Assembly (NCBI RefSeq): GCF_902497855.1
Contig: NZ_CABVHU010000020.1
Location: forward strand, 62,001-126,000
Length of the DNA: 64,000 nt
From: Pseudomonas fluorescens
GTDB lineage: Bacteria > Pseudomonadota > Gammaproteobacteria > Pseudomonadales > Pseudomonadaceae
Reading direction: 5' to 3'
Positions 26,796 through 35,849 of this stretch are shown piece by piece (position 1 is the first letter of the stretch; each line of letters begins with the position of its first letter). Below the pieces are notes generated by a model that did no database searches, was not told where the DNA came from, and worked only from the letters and a program-made list of their open reading frames with translations. The position numbers and the translations under genes are program-made.

Positions 26796-27923
26796 ATGTC
26801 CTCCTTGTTCAATACCTATGCACTAGGTACCCGCAGGCTGCAAAACCGCATCGTCATGGCCCCGATGACCCGATCTCGCACATCCACCGGGGACATCCCC
26901 AATGCGCTGATGGCGACCTACTATGCGCAACGGGTGAGTGCTGGCCTGATCATTACGGAAGCAACCGATGTCTCTGCGTTCAGCAACGGCTATGCCTGCA
27001 CTCCTGGTATTTATACAGCGGAGCAGACTCAAGGTTGGCGCCTGGTGACCGACCGGGTCCATCGCCACGGCGGTACGGTTTTTCTGCAAATCTGGCATGT
27101 CGGCAGAATGGCCCACCACACAATGCTACCTGACGGAGAGGCACCGCGTGGCGCGACCGATGAGAGAGCAGGACAATCCGATGTCTTTATCTACGACAGC
27201 GATGGCTCGGCGGTTTTCGTTCGCGCAGACACCCCGCGCAAGATCGAAACCGAGGAGGTTGCGGGATTGTTCGATGAGTTCACCCTTGCCTTCAGAAATG
27301 CGAAGGCTGCCGAGTTTGATGGTGTGGAAATTCACGGAGCCAATGGTTATCTCTTCGACCAGTTCATGAACTCGACCCTTAACACCCGCACTGATCAATA
27401 TGGGGGGCAGACACCTCAAACACGCACGCGCCTGCTGCTGGATGTGGTCGACATTGCGATTCGGGAACTAGGGACCGACAAGGTCGGCGTTCGCGTCTCC
27501 CCATTCGGAAAATTCAATAGCATGCCCTCTGATCCATTCGCTGAAGAAACTTTGCTGTACCTGTGCAGCGAGTTGAGTCGCCGTGAAATTGCCTATCTGC
27601 ATGTCGTCTATCAACCGTTACCTGCAGGCAACACCGTGGACAGCGAGTTCAACGAATTCAATCTCAGTGACGACCTGGTGCGAAAGGTGCGTGAAGCCTT
27701 TCAGGGAACATTGATCTGGTGTGGAGGATTTGACAAACAGTCGGCTCAGGCGGCATTGGATGAAGGCTGGGCAGACCTGATAGCTTTCGGCAGACCCTTC
27801 ATTGCCAATCCTGATTTGGTGGATCGTATGACAAACAATTGGCCGCTGGCTGAGGCTCATCATTGCGCCTTCTATACACGCGACGGTGAGAAGGGTTATA
27901 CCGACTTCCCATATTTCGAGTAA
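26796..27923 (+). CDS. Old yellow enzyme-type alkene reductase (NemA-like)
   Basis: This 375-residue FMN enzyme reduces activated C=C bonds and nitro or nitrate-ester compounds with NAD(P)H. The active-site motif EIHGANGYLFDQFMNSTLN contains the substrate-binding His and Asn and the proton-donor Tyr. MAPMTRSR is the N-terminal FMN segment, and GGFDKQSAQAAL and FGRPFIANPDL the phosphate-binding part. I start at ATG 26796 with TTGGAG ten bases upstream. It is divergent from the HxlR gene. Confidence 0.93.
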   Translation: MSSLFNTYALGTRRLQNRIVMAPMTRSRTSTGDIPNALMATYYAQRVSAGLIITEATDVSAFSNGYACTPGIYTAEQTQGWRLVTDRVHRHGGTVFLQIWHVGRMAHHTMLPDGEAPRGATDERAGQSDVFIYDSDGSAVFVRADTPRKIETEEVAGLFDEFTLAFRNAKAAEFDGVEIHGANGYLFDQFMNSTLNTRTDQYGGQTPQTRTRLLLDVVDIAIRELGTDKVGVRVSPFGKFNSMPSDPFAEETLLYLCSELSRREIAYLHVVYQPLPAGNTVDSEFNEFNLSDDLVRKVREAFQGTLIWCGGFDKQSAQAALDEGWADLIAFGRPFIANPDLVDRMTNNWPLAEAHHCAFYTRDGEKGYTDFPYFE

Positions 27924-28037
27924 GCCGAAGAGCGCCCGTCAAATCGCATTTGTCGTGGGTAAAGGGGCGCAAACGCGATCAGCGCGTCTATTGAATCTGC
28001 ATCAATCTTCGACAAAGCAACAAATGCAATGAAACCA

Positions 28038-28066
28038 GGCTGCGCGGCTCATCCGCCCGCGCAGCC
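28038..28066. terminator. Bidirectional hairpin between nemA-like and LysR genes
   Basis: A perfect 10-bp stem (GGCTGCGCGG with CCGCGCAGCC) with a 9-nt loop lies 7 bp from the LysR stop codon, between two converging genes. T-runs on both sides are weak. Confidence 0.7.
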
Positions 28067-28073
28067 TTAGACC

Positions 28074-28952
28074 TCAGGTCAAACTGGTTCCCGACATCAA
28101 GCCTTCGGTCAGCAACGAAACCAGAGGCTGGACCAGATGCTGCGTGCGCAACTCATCACCAATCACCGCCACCTCCGTCGTTGGCAACGTCGGCAGTTTT
28201 TCCGAGGGCTCGACAATCCGCATGCCTTCCTGCAGGAACGAAGTGCCCAGCGCGGTAATGCCGAGTCCGGCCGCGACGGCTGCCTGAACACCCATCAGGT
28301 TGCTGGCAAGGCAGGCTGAAGACCATTCACGTCGTACCGACGCCATCGCTTCGATCATGATTGCGCGATAGGCGCACGGTGGTCGCATCATCACCAGGCG
28401 AACCGGGCGCGAGGCCTCGATTTCATAGTCCTTGGCGGCGATCCACACCAGCGGCTCGCGCCAAATGATTCGACCGCGCTGAGCGTTGTTGCCGATCTTG
28501 CGTTTGGCAATCACTACATCCAGTTGGCCGGCTTCGTAGTCGCTCAACAGGTCGCTACTCAGGCCTGTTGTGAGTTCAAGCTGGACATCGGGGTAAAGCT
28601 TGCTGAACCGCGACAACAGCCTCGGCAATTGTGTGGGCACGAGATTTTCCGAGATCCCCAGGCGTAGCAGGTTAACTGCCGCTGGCTCCTTGATCTCCCG
28701 AACGAAATTGTCGAAGTGCACCATCATCTTGCGCGCGCCGACCAGCAGGCGCTCGCCGTCCGGCGTCAGGGTCAAGGTTCGGCTGGTACGTGCGAACACC
28801 CGCATGCCCAGCACTTCTTCCAGGCGGATGATCTTCTGGCTGACGGCCGATTGCGACCGGGAAATCACCTCGGCCGCTGCGGTAAAACTGCCGGTTTCCG
28901 CCACGGCAATGAACGCCCGCAACAAATCGATTTCAACGTCTCCAGCTTGCAT
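28074..28952 (-). CDS. LysR-family regulator
   Basis: This 292-residue LysR regulator has the HTH VEIDLLRAFIAVAETGSFTAAAEVISRSQSAVSQKIIRLEEVLG and a ligand-binding domain. The start codon lies 195 bp from the divergent SnoaL-like gene, its most likely target. The DNA between contains no other gene. No specific ligand can be named. Confidence 0.91.
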   Translation of the reverse strand: MQAGDVEIDLLRAFIAVAETGSFTAAAEVISRSQSAVSQKIIRLEEVLGMRVFARTSRTLTLTPDGERLLVGARKMMVHFDNFVREIKEPAAVNLLRLGISENLVPTQLPRLLSRFSKLYPDVQLELTTGLSSDLLSDYEAGQLDVVIAKRKIGNNAQRGRIIWREPLVWIAAKDYEIEASRPVRLVMMRPPCAYRAIMIEAMASVRREWSSACLASNLMGVQAAVAAGLGITALGTSFLQEGMRIVEPSEKLPTLPTTEVAVIGDELRTQHLVQPLVSLLTEGLMSGTSLT

Positions 28953-29147
28953 GATGAATTCGTCTTTCTACTAGATGCCATTAACTTTATGCGTTTGAGT
29001 TCTTGATAGCAAACTCCGAATATCCCAACCATGGAGCCTTATCGTCGTACCTGCACGGGTGCATCGCTTACGCCCCTGCCCCACTGAGATCTATTTAGCG
29101 TCACTACTGAAGGGGCCTTAACGCCCCAAAAAATCGAGGAAACCCTG

Positions 29148-29561
29148 ATGGTGGACCATAAAGCTGTAGAAATTGTTGAGCGCTTCTGGCGTGAAGTCTG
29201 GCAGGCGAAAGACCCGCAAGCCGCAGCACGCTTCGTTGCAGAGGACTTTGTCATTACCTCTGGCGGCGTCGACATTGTCGGGCTCGAAGCCTTTATAGAA
29301 TGGATCGGCGTTTTCCTGTCGAAAATCGAAGACTTCAACTTTGACAGCATCGAAACTTTTCAAAATCAGGAAGGCACTCGTGTGGCTTCGCGCTGGAAAC
29401 TCACGGGGAAAAACCTTGGTTTCGTCGGCGCACGCTCATGCCGCACGCCATTCGAAATGCTTGGCACTGCCGTCTGGGAAGTACGCCCGGATGGCTTGCT
29501 GGCGCACAACTGGGTCGAACGCAACGCCCTCGAAGTTCATCGCGATTTGATGGCGCTCTAA
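29148..29561 (+). CDS. SnoaL-like (NTF2-fold) protein
   Basis: This 137-residue NTF2-fold protein of the SnoaL-like group forms a small alpha+beta barrel that can bind hydrophobic ligands or catalyse isomerisation. VEIVERFWREVWQAKDPQAAARFVAEDFVIT and the C-terminal GLLAHNWVERNALEVHRDL are typical. GAGGAAACC precedes the ATG. There are no obvious catalytic residues to define a reaction. It is divergent from the LysR gene at 28952. Function unknown. Confidence 0.82.
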   Translation: MVDHKAVEIVERFWREVWQAKDPQAAARFVAEDFVITSGGVDIVGLEAFIEWIGVFLSKIEDFNFDSIETFQNQEGTRVASRWKLTGKNLGFVGARSCRTPFEMLGTAVWEVRPDGLLAHNWVERNALEVHRDLMAL

Positions 29562-29795
29562 GTTCTCCCGCAGCAGCTTGGTTCCAAACCAACGCCCTCG
29601 ACGCTCGTCCACGCAACGAAGTTGAGGGAGTCATTTATCAATGAGGATGCTGCCCGGCCGCCGGAAATCGTAAAGAGCAGAAGAAAAACTATTCCTTGGG
29701 CAGGACTTTGTTACCGGCGCTTCTGGGATTTGACAATCCGGGCAGTTGATACGGATCTGATTATCCACCCTGGGACTGATCCAGTCCCAGGCTTG
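29562..29795. other. Gap without gene
   Basis: No supported gene is visible. The only notable element is the perfect hairpin at 29770-29790 (CTGGGACTG, loop ATC, CAGTCCCAG), which follows the small minus-strand ORF 29796-29939. Confidence 0.5.
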
Positions 29796-29939
29796 CTAAC
29801 GCATACGCACGCTACTGACCGCGCCGCGCGCCATCTGCAATTCTTCGCCTTGCAACCACTGGGCGTAATAGTCTTTCAGCTCCTCCTCCCAGCCAATCAC
29901 TTCATCCAGCAAGTGCTCGGCGTGTTCGCGGGCACGCAT
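29796..29939 (-). CDS. Possible small protein, 47 residues, acidic/amphipathic
   Basis: An ATG-started frame encodes MRAREHAEHLLDEVIGWE and continues EEELKDYYAQWLQGEELQM to a basic end (RGAVSSVRMR). Heptad-like acidic and hydrophobic spacing suggests a single helix. A perfect hairpin lies 5 bases after the stop. Against it: no good ribosome site, and a TAA occurs five codons upstream in frame. It may be a real small gene or the relic of a larger one. I do not recognise the family. Confidence 0.35.
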   Translation of the reverse strand: MRAREHAEHLLDEVIGWEEELKDYYAQWLQGEELQMARGAVSSVRMR

Positions 29940-29989
29940 TAAGTTTGCACTTTAGATATTAATAGCGACCACGGCGAGTATTATCCTGG

Positions 29990-30015
29990 ATAAAGCTCAC
30001 CTGGATGAGCTTTAT
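29990..30015 (-). terminator. Hairpin terminator of the AraC gene
   Basis: A perfect 10-bp stem (ATAAAGCTCA with TGAGCTTTAT) with a 6-nt loop starts right at the AraC stop codon. The U-tract after it is poor. Confidence 0.55.
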
Positions 30016-30921
30016 TTAACGACAACTCCGCTTGAGCGTCTCACTTGGCAATTCTTGAAACAGCGCCCGATAGCTGCTCGAAAACCTGCCCAGATGCCAG
30101 AACGACCACTGCATCGCCACTTCCGCCACCGTGGTCTCCGCGGGCGAGCGCTTGAGCAGTTCGCGGTGCGCGCTGTTGAGCCGGCGCAAGCGTAGCCAAT
30201 GGGTGGGCGTCATGCCGGTGTAGGCCTTGAAGGCCTGCTGCAACTGACGCAGGGACACCCCGGCCACTTGGGAAAGCTCCAGCAGGTTGAGGGTTTCTTC
30301 CGGAATGTCGGCCGCCCATTCACCGATTCGCTTCATCACCGCCCGTTCTTCGGCGCGGCGCCGCAAGCCTCCGCGATCGAGGCAGACGCAGGCGTTATCG
30401 AGGATGTAAAGACAGTCCTCCAGCAACTGCTGGGTCAATGCCTCCTTGCTCGGCGGATCGAGCGTCTGCGTCAGGCGGGTCAGGGTCCCGCTCAGCCAGC
30501 GGCTGAACAGCGCGTTCTGCCCCGAATTCAGCGGCGCCATGAACAGCCCTTCGAGCCGGGCGACATTCAGGCCGTGGCGCTGAACGAACGCAGGGCCGAA
30601 CACCACGGCAATTTCCTGGTAGTTCTCCGGGGTAATCCAGATGTTGCGGCTTTCCTCATTCAACACGTACAGCGCGTTGTCGCTGCGATCGAAACAGAAC
30701 GCCAGCGAGCCCTCGGGCGCACTGAAATTCTGCTCGACCCGGGTGTTCATGTGTTCCTCGTAGATCTCCACGCCTTGCAGGTCCAGGTAGCGCACCCGCC
30801 CGGCAAAATGCCCCGGCGACATCTGCTGGTAGTGCTGGACCCAACCGGGTGTGGCGCGGATTTGCTCGGCGACATCGGCGGTGTTGAAGGCTTGGACTTG
30901 TAAGGGATTGCACGCTGTCAT
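30016..30921 (-). CDS. AraC-family regulator of the polyamine gene cluster
   Basis: This 301-residue protein has a ligand/oligomerisation N-terminal half and a C-terminal AraC double HTH (SQVAGVSLRQLQQAFKAYTGMTPTHWLRLRRLNSAHREL and VAEVAMQWSFWHLGRFSSSYRALF). It is divergent from the gamma-glutamylpolyamine synthetase gene at 31083, so it probably controls polyamine use. Direct repeats of TTTGGTGC in the intergenic region may be its binding sites. The inducer is inferred, not shown. Confidence 0.9.
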   Translation of the reverse strand: MTACNPLQVQAFNTADVAEQIRATPGWVQHYQQMSPGHFAGRVRYLDLQGVEIYEEHMNTRVEQNFSAPEGSLAFCFDRSDNALYVLNEESRNIWITPENYQEIAVVFGPAFVQRHGLNVARLEGLFMAPLNSGQNALFSRWLSGTLTRLTQTLDPPSKEALTQQLLEDCLYILDNACVCLDRGGLRRRAEERAVMKRIGEWAADIPEETLNLLELSQVAGVSLRQLQQAFKAYTGMTPTHWLRLRRLNSAHRELLKRSPAETTVAEVAMQWSFWHLGRFSSSYRALFQELPSETLKRSCR

Positions 30922-30940
30922 GGGTGACCTTACGCACTCG

Positions 30941-30958
30941 TTTGGTGCGTTTTGGTGC
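30941..30958. promoter_or_regulatory. Direct repeat TTTGGTGC, possible AraC half-sites
   Basis: TTTGGTGC at 30941-30948 and 30951-30958, spaced one helical turn apart, lies between the divergent AraC and glutamine-synthetase-like genes. The spacing suits an AraC dimer; no experiment supports it. Confidence 0.4.
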
Positions 30959-31082
30959 TGCTGAAAGTGGATAGATGGAACCGCAAGGCTCGCCCAAGAT
31001 AGTCGTCAACGCGCCACAGGGGAAGTGGGTGGTGGATGAAACCACCCTCCCCGGCGTTAATAAAACCAATAACGAGGTCTCT

Positions 31083-32441
31083 ATGAATGCCCCTTTCGAT
31101 CAGCTGTTCACGTGGCTGAAAGATCACAAGATTACCGAAGTCGAGTGTGTCGTCAGCGACCTGACCGGCATTGCACGCGGCAAGATCGCACCGACCAACA
31201 AGTTCCTGCATGAGCGAGGCATGCGCCTGCCGGAAAGTGTGCTGTTGCAAACGGTAACCGGGGACTTTGTCGACGATGACATCTACTACGACCTGCTCGA
31301 TCCGGCCGACATCGACATGGTGTGCAAGCCCGTTTCCGATGCGGTCTACGTGATTCCCTGGGCCATCGAGCCGACCGCGATCGTGATCCACGACACCTTC
31401 GACAAGTTCGGCAATCCGATCGAACTGTCGCCGCGCAACGTGTTGAAGAAAGTGTTGCAGCTGTACACCGACAAAGGCTGGAAGCCGATCGTCGCGCCGG
31501 AAATGGAGTTCTACCTGACTCAGCGCTGCGAAGATCCGGACTTGCCGCTCAAGGCGCCGCTGGGGCGTTCGGGCCGCGCGGAAAGTGGCCGGCAGTCGTT
31601 TTCCATCGACGCCGCCAACGAGTTCGATCCGCTGTTCGAGGACGTCTACGACTGGTGCGAATTGCAGGGCCTGGACCTCGACACCTTGATCCACGAAGAC
31701 GGCCCGGCGCAGATGGAAATCAACTTCCGCCACGGCGACGCACTGGACCTGGCGGACCAGATCACCGTGTTCAAACGCACCATGCGTGAGGCGGCGCTCA
31801 AGCACAACGTTGCGGCGACTTTCATGGCCAAGCCGATCGGTGACGAGCCCGGCAGCGCCATGCACATTCACCAGAGCGTGGTCGATATCGCCAGCGGGCA
31901 ACCGATCTTTGCCAATGCCGACGGCAGCATGAGCGAGCTGTTCCTGCACCATATCGGCGGACTGCAGAAGTACATCCCCAAAGTGCTGCCGATGTTCGCC
32001 CCCAACGTGAACTCCTTCCGCCGGTTCCTGCCGGACACTTCGGCGCCGGTGAACGTCGAATGGGGCGAAGAAAACCGCACCGTCGGCCTGCGCGTGCCGA
32101 CCTCCACGCCGGATTCGATGCGGGTGGAGAACCGCTTGCCGGGCGCCGATGCCAACCCTTATCTGGCGATTGCGGCGAGTCTGTTGTGCGGGTACCTCGG
32201 CATGGTCGAAGGCATTGAACCCAGCGCTGCGGTCCAGGGCCGTGCCTACGAACGGCGCAATCTGCGCCTGCCGATCACCATCGAAGACGCCCTGACGCAG
32301 ATGGAGGAATGCGCAACCATCGGGCGCTACCTGGGCAGCAAGTTTGTCCGTGGGTATGTCGCGGTCAAGCGCGCCGAGCACGAGAACTTCAAGCGGGTGA
32401 TCAGTTCCTGGGAGCGGGAATTCCTGATGCTCAGCGTCTGA
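31083..32441 (+). CDS. puuA: Gamma-glutamylpolyamine synthetase (PuuA/SpuI-type glutamine synthetase)
   Basis: This 452-residue glutamine-synthetase-fold enzyme ligates glutamate to putrescine or a related amine with ATP, the first step of the gamma-glutamylation pathway. APEMEFYL and the ATP/glutamate-binding NVEWGEENRTVGLRVP are recognisable. GSAMHIHQS is the substrate loop. The start at 31083 follows ACGAGGTCT; the longer frame from 30975 runs into the promoter. The downstream PotF-type and PuuB-type genes support the polyamine role. Confidence 0.9.
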   Translation: MNAPFDQLFTWLKDHKITEVECVVSDLTGIARGKIAPTNKFLHERGMRLPESVLLQTVTGDFVDDDIYYDLLDPADIDMVCKPVSDAVYVIPWAIEPTAIVIHDTFDKFGNPIELSPRNVLKKVLQLYTDKGWKPIVAPEMEFYLTQRCEDPDLPLKAPLGRSGRAESGRQSFSIDAANEFDPLFEDVYDWCELQGLDLDTLIHEDGPAQMEINFRHGDALDLADQITVFKRTMREAALKHNVAATFMAKPIGDEPGSAMHIHQSVVDIASGQPIFANADGSMSELFLHHIGGLQKYIPKVLPMFAPNVNSFRRFLPDTSAPVNVEWGEENRTVGLRVPTSTPDSMRVENRLPGADANPYLAIAASLLCGYLGMVEGIEPSAAVQGRAYERRNLRLPITIEDALTQMEECATIGRYLGSKFVRGYVAVKRAEHENFKRVISSWEREFLMLSV

Positions 32442-32466
32442 GATTTGCGCTGTCTTTCAGGGCCTC

Positions 32467-32569
32467 TTCGCGAGCAGGCTCGCTCCCACAGGGGAATGCT
32501 TTCCAAATGTGGGAGGACCCGTCCCACAGGGGAATGCTTTCCAAATGTGGGAGCGAGCCTGCTCGCGAA
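32467..32569. repeat. REP pair with an internal 32-bp direct duplication
   Basis: TTCGCGAGCAGGCTCGCTCCCACA and its reverse complement form the outer arms. Inside, a 32-bp segment starting TCCCACAGGGGAATGC occurs at 32484-32515 and again at 32522-32553. It lies between the synthetase and the binding-protein genes. Confidence 0.85.
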
Positions 32570-32625
32570 AGCGGCCTCAAATACAACAAAAAAAGCCTGA
32601 CAAAAAATTAATAAGAGGTGTCGCC

Positions 32626-33714
32626 ATGCATCTATTGAAATCCATGCTCCCCGCCGCCCTGGCCGTGCTGTTCAGCTCCGGTGCGCAGGCTGTGCAAAGC
32701 GTCAGCGTCTACAACTGGACCGATTACATCGGCGAGACCACCCTCGCCGACTTCCAGGCCAACACCGGGATCAAGGTGATCTACGACGTATTCGATTCCA
32801 ACGAAACCCTGGAGGGCAAACTGCTCGCCGGGCGCACCGGGTACGACGTAGTGGTGCCGTCCAACCACTTCCTCGCCCGCCAGGTGAAGGCCGGGGCCTT
32901 CCTCAAGCTGGACCGCTCGCAGTTGCCCAACTTCAAGAATCTTGACCCGAAACTGCTGACGTTGCTGGAGCAGAACGATCCGGGCAACGAGCATTCGGTA
33001 CCCTATCTGTGGGGCACCAACGGTATCGGCTACAACGTCGACAAGGTCAAGCAGGTGCTGGGCATCGACCGCATCGATTCCTGGGCCGTGTTTTTCGAGC
33101 CGGAAAACCTGAAAAAGCTCAGCCAGTGCGGCGTGTCGATGATGGATTCGGCGGATGAAGTGTTCCCGGCGGTCCTCAATTACATGGGCATGGACCCGCG
33201 CAGCGAAAAGCCTGAGGACTACAAAAAGGCTGAAGCCAAGCTGCTGACCATTCGCCCTTACATCACCTATTTCCATTCCTCCAAGTACGTGTCGGACCTG
33301 GCCAATGGCGACATTTGCGTAGCGTTCGGTTACTCGGGCGACGTGTTCCAGGCCGCCAACCGGGCCAAGGAAGCGAACAACGGCGTGAACATCGCCTACG
33401 CGATCCCCAAGGAAGGCAGCAACCTGTGGTTCGATTTGCTGGCGATTCCCGCCGACGCCGGCAACCAGAAAGAAGCCCATGCGTTCATCAACAACCTGCT
33501 CGACCCGCACGTGATCGCCAACGTCAGCGCTTCGGTCGGTTACGCCAACCCGAACCCGGCTTCCCAGCAATACATGAACGCCGAACTGGTCAATAATCCA
33601 GAGGTGTATCCGCCTCAGGCAGTCCTCGACAAGCTCTACATCTCGACCACCCCGCCCCAGCCGATCATGCGACTGATGACCCGTTCCTGGAGCAAAGTGA
33701 AATCCAGCCAATGA
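32626..33714 (+). CDS. Polyamine ABC transporter substrate-binding protein (PotF-like)
   Basis: This 362-residue periplasmic protein binds putrescine, spermidine or a related amine. The signal peptide is MHLLKSMLPAALAVLFSSGAQA. VSVYNWTDYIGETTLADFQANTGIKVIYDVFDSNETLEGKLLAG is the typical PotF N-terminus. AAGAGGTG precedes the ATG at 32626. The cognate permease and ATPase genes are not in the window, so it may use a transporter encoded elsewhere. The stop overlaps the oxidase ATG. Confidence 0.92.
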   Translation: MHLLKSMLPAALAVLFSSGAQAVQSVSVYNWTDYIGETTLADFQANTGIKVIYDVFDSNETLEGKLLAGRTGYDVVVPSNHFLARQVKAGAFLKLDRSQLPNFKNLDPKLLTLLEQNDPGNEHSVPYLWGTNGIGYNVDKVKQVLGIDRIDSWAVFFEPENLKKLSQCGVSMMDSADEVFPAVLNYMGMDPRSEKPEDYKKAEAKLLTIRPYITYFHSSKYVSDLANGDICVAFGYSGDVFQAANRAKEANNGVNIAYAIPKEGSNLWFDLLAIPADAGNQKEAHAFINNLLDPHVIANVSASVGYANPNPASQQYMNAELVNNPEVYPPQAVLDKLYISTTPPQPIMRLMTRSWSKVKSSQ

Positions 33715-35003
33715 ACAACCTACACGCGCAGTCCTATTACGCGGCGACAGCGAACAGCATGGCGCCCTACCCTACGCTGGACCAGGACCTGGTCGCCGAT
33801 GTGTGCGTGATCGGCGGCGGGTTCACCGGGGTCAACACGGCAATCGAACTGGCGCAGCGCGGGCTCTCGGTAATTGTGCTGGAAGCCCGGCGGATCGGCT
33901 GGGGCGCCAGCGGGCGCAACGGCGGGCAGTTGATCCGCGGGGTCGGTCATGACGTCAGCGGTTTTGCCCGGCATGTCGGTGAAGAAGGCGTGCGTTACCT
34001 CGAGCGCGCCGGGATCGAGTCGGTGGAACTGGTGGGTAACCGCGTCCGCGAACACAAGATTGACTGCGACTTGCACTGGGGCTTCTGTGAGCTGGCCAAT
34101 ACCAAGGCGCAGTTCGCCGCCTTCAAGGCGGAGCAACAAAGCCTGGCCGAGTCGGGATACGCCCATCAGACCTGTCTCGTGGGGCCGGAGCAGATCCGTC
34201 AGCAAGTGGTGGACTCCGGGGTGTATGCCGGCGGTCTGGTGGACATGGGCTCGGGACACTTGCACCCGCTCAACCTGGTCCTCGGTGAAGCGCGACTGGC
34301 GCACAGCCTCGGCGTGCGGATCTTCGAGCAAAGCCCGGTGCTGGAGTTGATTCATGGCAGCACCGTGCAGGTGCGCTGTGCCGCTGGCACGGTACGCGCC
34401 GGCACGCTGGTGCTGGCGTGCAATGCGCACCTGGAAGAGCTGGAACCGAAACTTAGTGGCAAAGTACTGCCGGCGGGCAGCTACATCATCGCCACCGAGC
34501 CTTTGGCTCCCGAGGTTGCAGTGCGGTTGATCCCGCAGAACCTGGCGTTGTGCGACCAGAAAGTCGGCCTGGATTATTACCGGCTCTCGGCGGACCGGCG
34601 CCTGCTGTTTGGCGGGGCCTGCCATTATTCCGGGCGCGATCCGGTAGACATCGCGGCGTATATGCGTCCACAAATGCTCAAGGTGTTCCCGCAACTGTCG
34701 GACGTGCGCATCGACTATCAATGGGGCGGCAAGATTGGCATCACCGCCAACCGCTTCCCCCAGGTCGGGCGTCTGAGCCAGCATCCGAACGTGTTTTACG
34801 CCCAGGGTTACTCGGGCCATGGCCTGAACGTGACCCACTGGTGTGCCAGGCTGTTGGCCGAAGCGATCCATGCCGGACACAGCCAGGGGTTCGACGTGTT
34901 CAGCGCCGTGCCGCACATGACCTTCCCTGGCGGGCCGATGCTGCGCTCGCCGCTGCTGGCCCTGGGCATGTTCTGGTATCGGTTGCGCGAATTGCTTGGC
35001 TGA
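33711..35003 (+). CDS. puuB: FAD-dependent gamma-glutamylputrescine oxidase (PuuB-like)
   Basis: This 430-residue flavoprotein of the D-amino-acid-oxidase (DAO) family has VCVIGGGFTGVNTAIELAQRG for FAD binding (about residues 31-51) and the GWGASGRNGGQLIRG motif characteristic of PuuB-type oxidases. It oxidises gamma-glutamylputrescine or a related amine, giving the aldehyde, ammonia and H2O2. It is translationally coupled to the binding-protein gene (ATGA). Exact amine specificity is unknown. Confidence 0.9.
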   Translation: MNNLHAQSYYAATANSMAPYPTLDQDLVADVCVIGGGFTGVNTAIELAQRGLSVIVLEARRIGWGASGRNGGQLIRGVGHDVSGFARHVGEEGVRYLERAGIESVELVGNRVREHKIDCDLHWGFCELANTKAQFAAFKAEQQSLAESGYAHQTCLVGPEQIRQQVVDSGVYAGGLVDMGSGHLHPLNLVLGEARLAHSLGVRIFEQSPVLELIHGSTVQVRCAAGTVRAGTLVLACNAHLEELEPKLSGKVLPAGSYIIATEPLAPEVAVRLIPQNLALCDQKVGLDYYRLSADRRLLFGGACHYSGRDPVDIAAYMRPQMLKVFPQLSDVRIDYQWGGKIGITANRFPQVGRLSQHPNVFYAQGYSGHGLNVTHWCARLLAEAIHAGHSQGFDVFSAVPHMTFPGGPMLRSPLLALGMFWYRLRELLG

Positions 35004-35028
35004 CATTCGAATGTCCACCGCATCCCCC

Positions 35029-35112
35029 TGTAGGAGCCGGCTTGCTGGCGAAGGCGGCCTGGAGCCCTGCACCGCCCTTGAAGACGCCTTCGCCGGCAAG
35101 CCGGCTCCTACA
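35029..35112. repeat. REP inverted pair
   Basis: TGTAGGAGCCGGCTTGCTGGCGAAGGCG and its inverse CGCCTTCGCCGGCAAGCCGGCTCCTACA enclose a short spacer. The 84-bp element lies between the polyamine and pqi genes and may act as terminator or mRNA stabiliser. Confidence 0.85.
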
Positions 35113-35252
35113 GGGGGGCATCGGTGGCTTGATTAATTCGTTACGACATCATGCCCCCAGCGCTTCGTTCAACCTTTCGATTTGCTCAATCGCAAGGCAC
35201 TTCTATATTGAGGGGGTGCTCTGACTTTCCTGTCTCCTGGCGAGTGCGGCCT

Positions 35253-35849
35253 ATGGCTACGACTGACCACCTGATCATCTGCGAGCACTGCGACTGCGTG
35301 TATGAAAAAGTCACGCTCGCCAAACATCAGAAAACCCTGTGCACGCGCTGCGGCGGCGTGCTCCAGCGCTATAACGGTCTTTCAGTGGAACAGCGTCTGG
35401 CGCTGACCTTCACGGCGGCAGTCCTGTGGGCATTCGCCAATTTCTATCCGGTCATGAGCATCAGCCTCAAAGGCCTGAAAAACAGCGCGACGCTCTGGGA
35501 CTCGGTGCTGGCCCTCAGCCAGGGCCCGATCACCTTCATTGCGCTAGTGGCGGCGATTTCAATGATCATCGCGCCGGTGTTCCAGCTGTTGCTGCTGATC
35601 TGGGTCCTGAGTTATGCCCTCGCGAACCAGCGCTCGCCCGGCTTCAGGTTCTGCATGCGCTGGCTGGAAACCCTGCGCCCCTGGAGCATGCTCGAAGTCT
35701 GCCTGTTGGGGACCATGGTCGCGGTGTTCAAACTCGCCGGATTGCTCGATGTGTTGCCCGGTATCGGTCTGTTCGCCCTGGCGGTACTCAGCTTGATGAT
35801 GATCCGCATTGCCGGACGCGATATCCGCGAACTGTGGGACATCTCATGA
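35253..35849 (+). CDS. pqiA: PqiA-family inner membrane protein, first half
   Basis: This 198-residue integral membrane protein matches one half of E. coli PqiA. Zinc-ribbon-like pairs CEHC and CTRCGG near the N-terminus precede four predicted helices (for example VLWAFANFYPVMSISLKGL and MLEVCLLGTMVAVFKLAGLLDV). It works with PqiB and PqiC in lipid transport between inner and outer membranes. The stop overlaps the next pqiA start (ATGA). Confidence 0.9.
   Translation: MATTDHLIICEHCDCVYEKVTLAKHQKTLCTRCGGVLQRYNGLSVEQRLALTFTAAVLWAFANFYPVMSISLKGLKNSATLWDSVLALSQGPITFIALVAAISMIIAPVFQLLLLIWVLSYALANQRSPGFRFCMRWLETLRPWSMLEVCLLGTMVAVFKLAGLLDVLPGIGLFALAVLSLMMIRIAGRDIRELWDIS

Noticed and set aside
30930..32381. 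483-codon minus-strand frame
   Set aside because: It is antisense to the glutamine-synthetase-like gene and has no recognisable motif.
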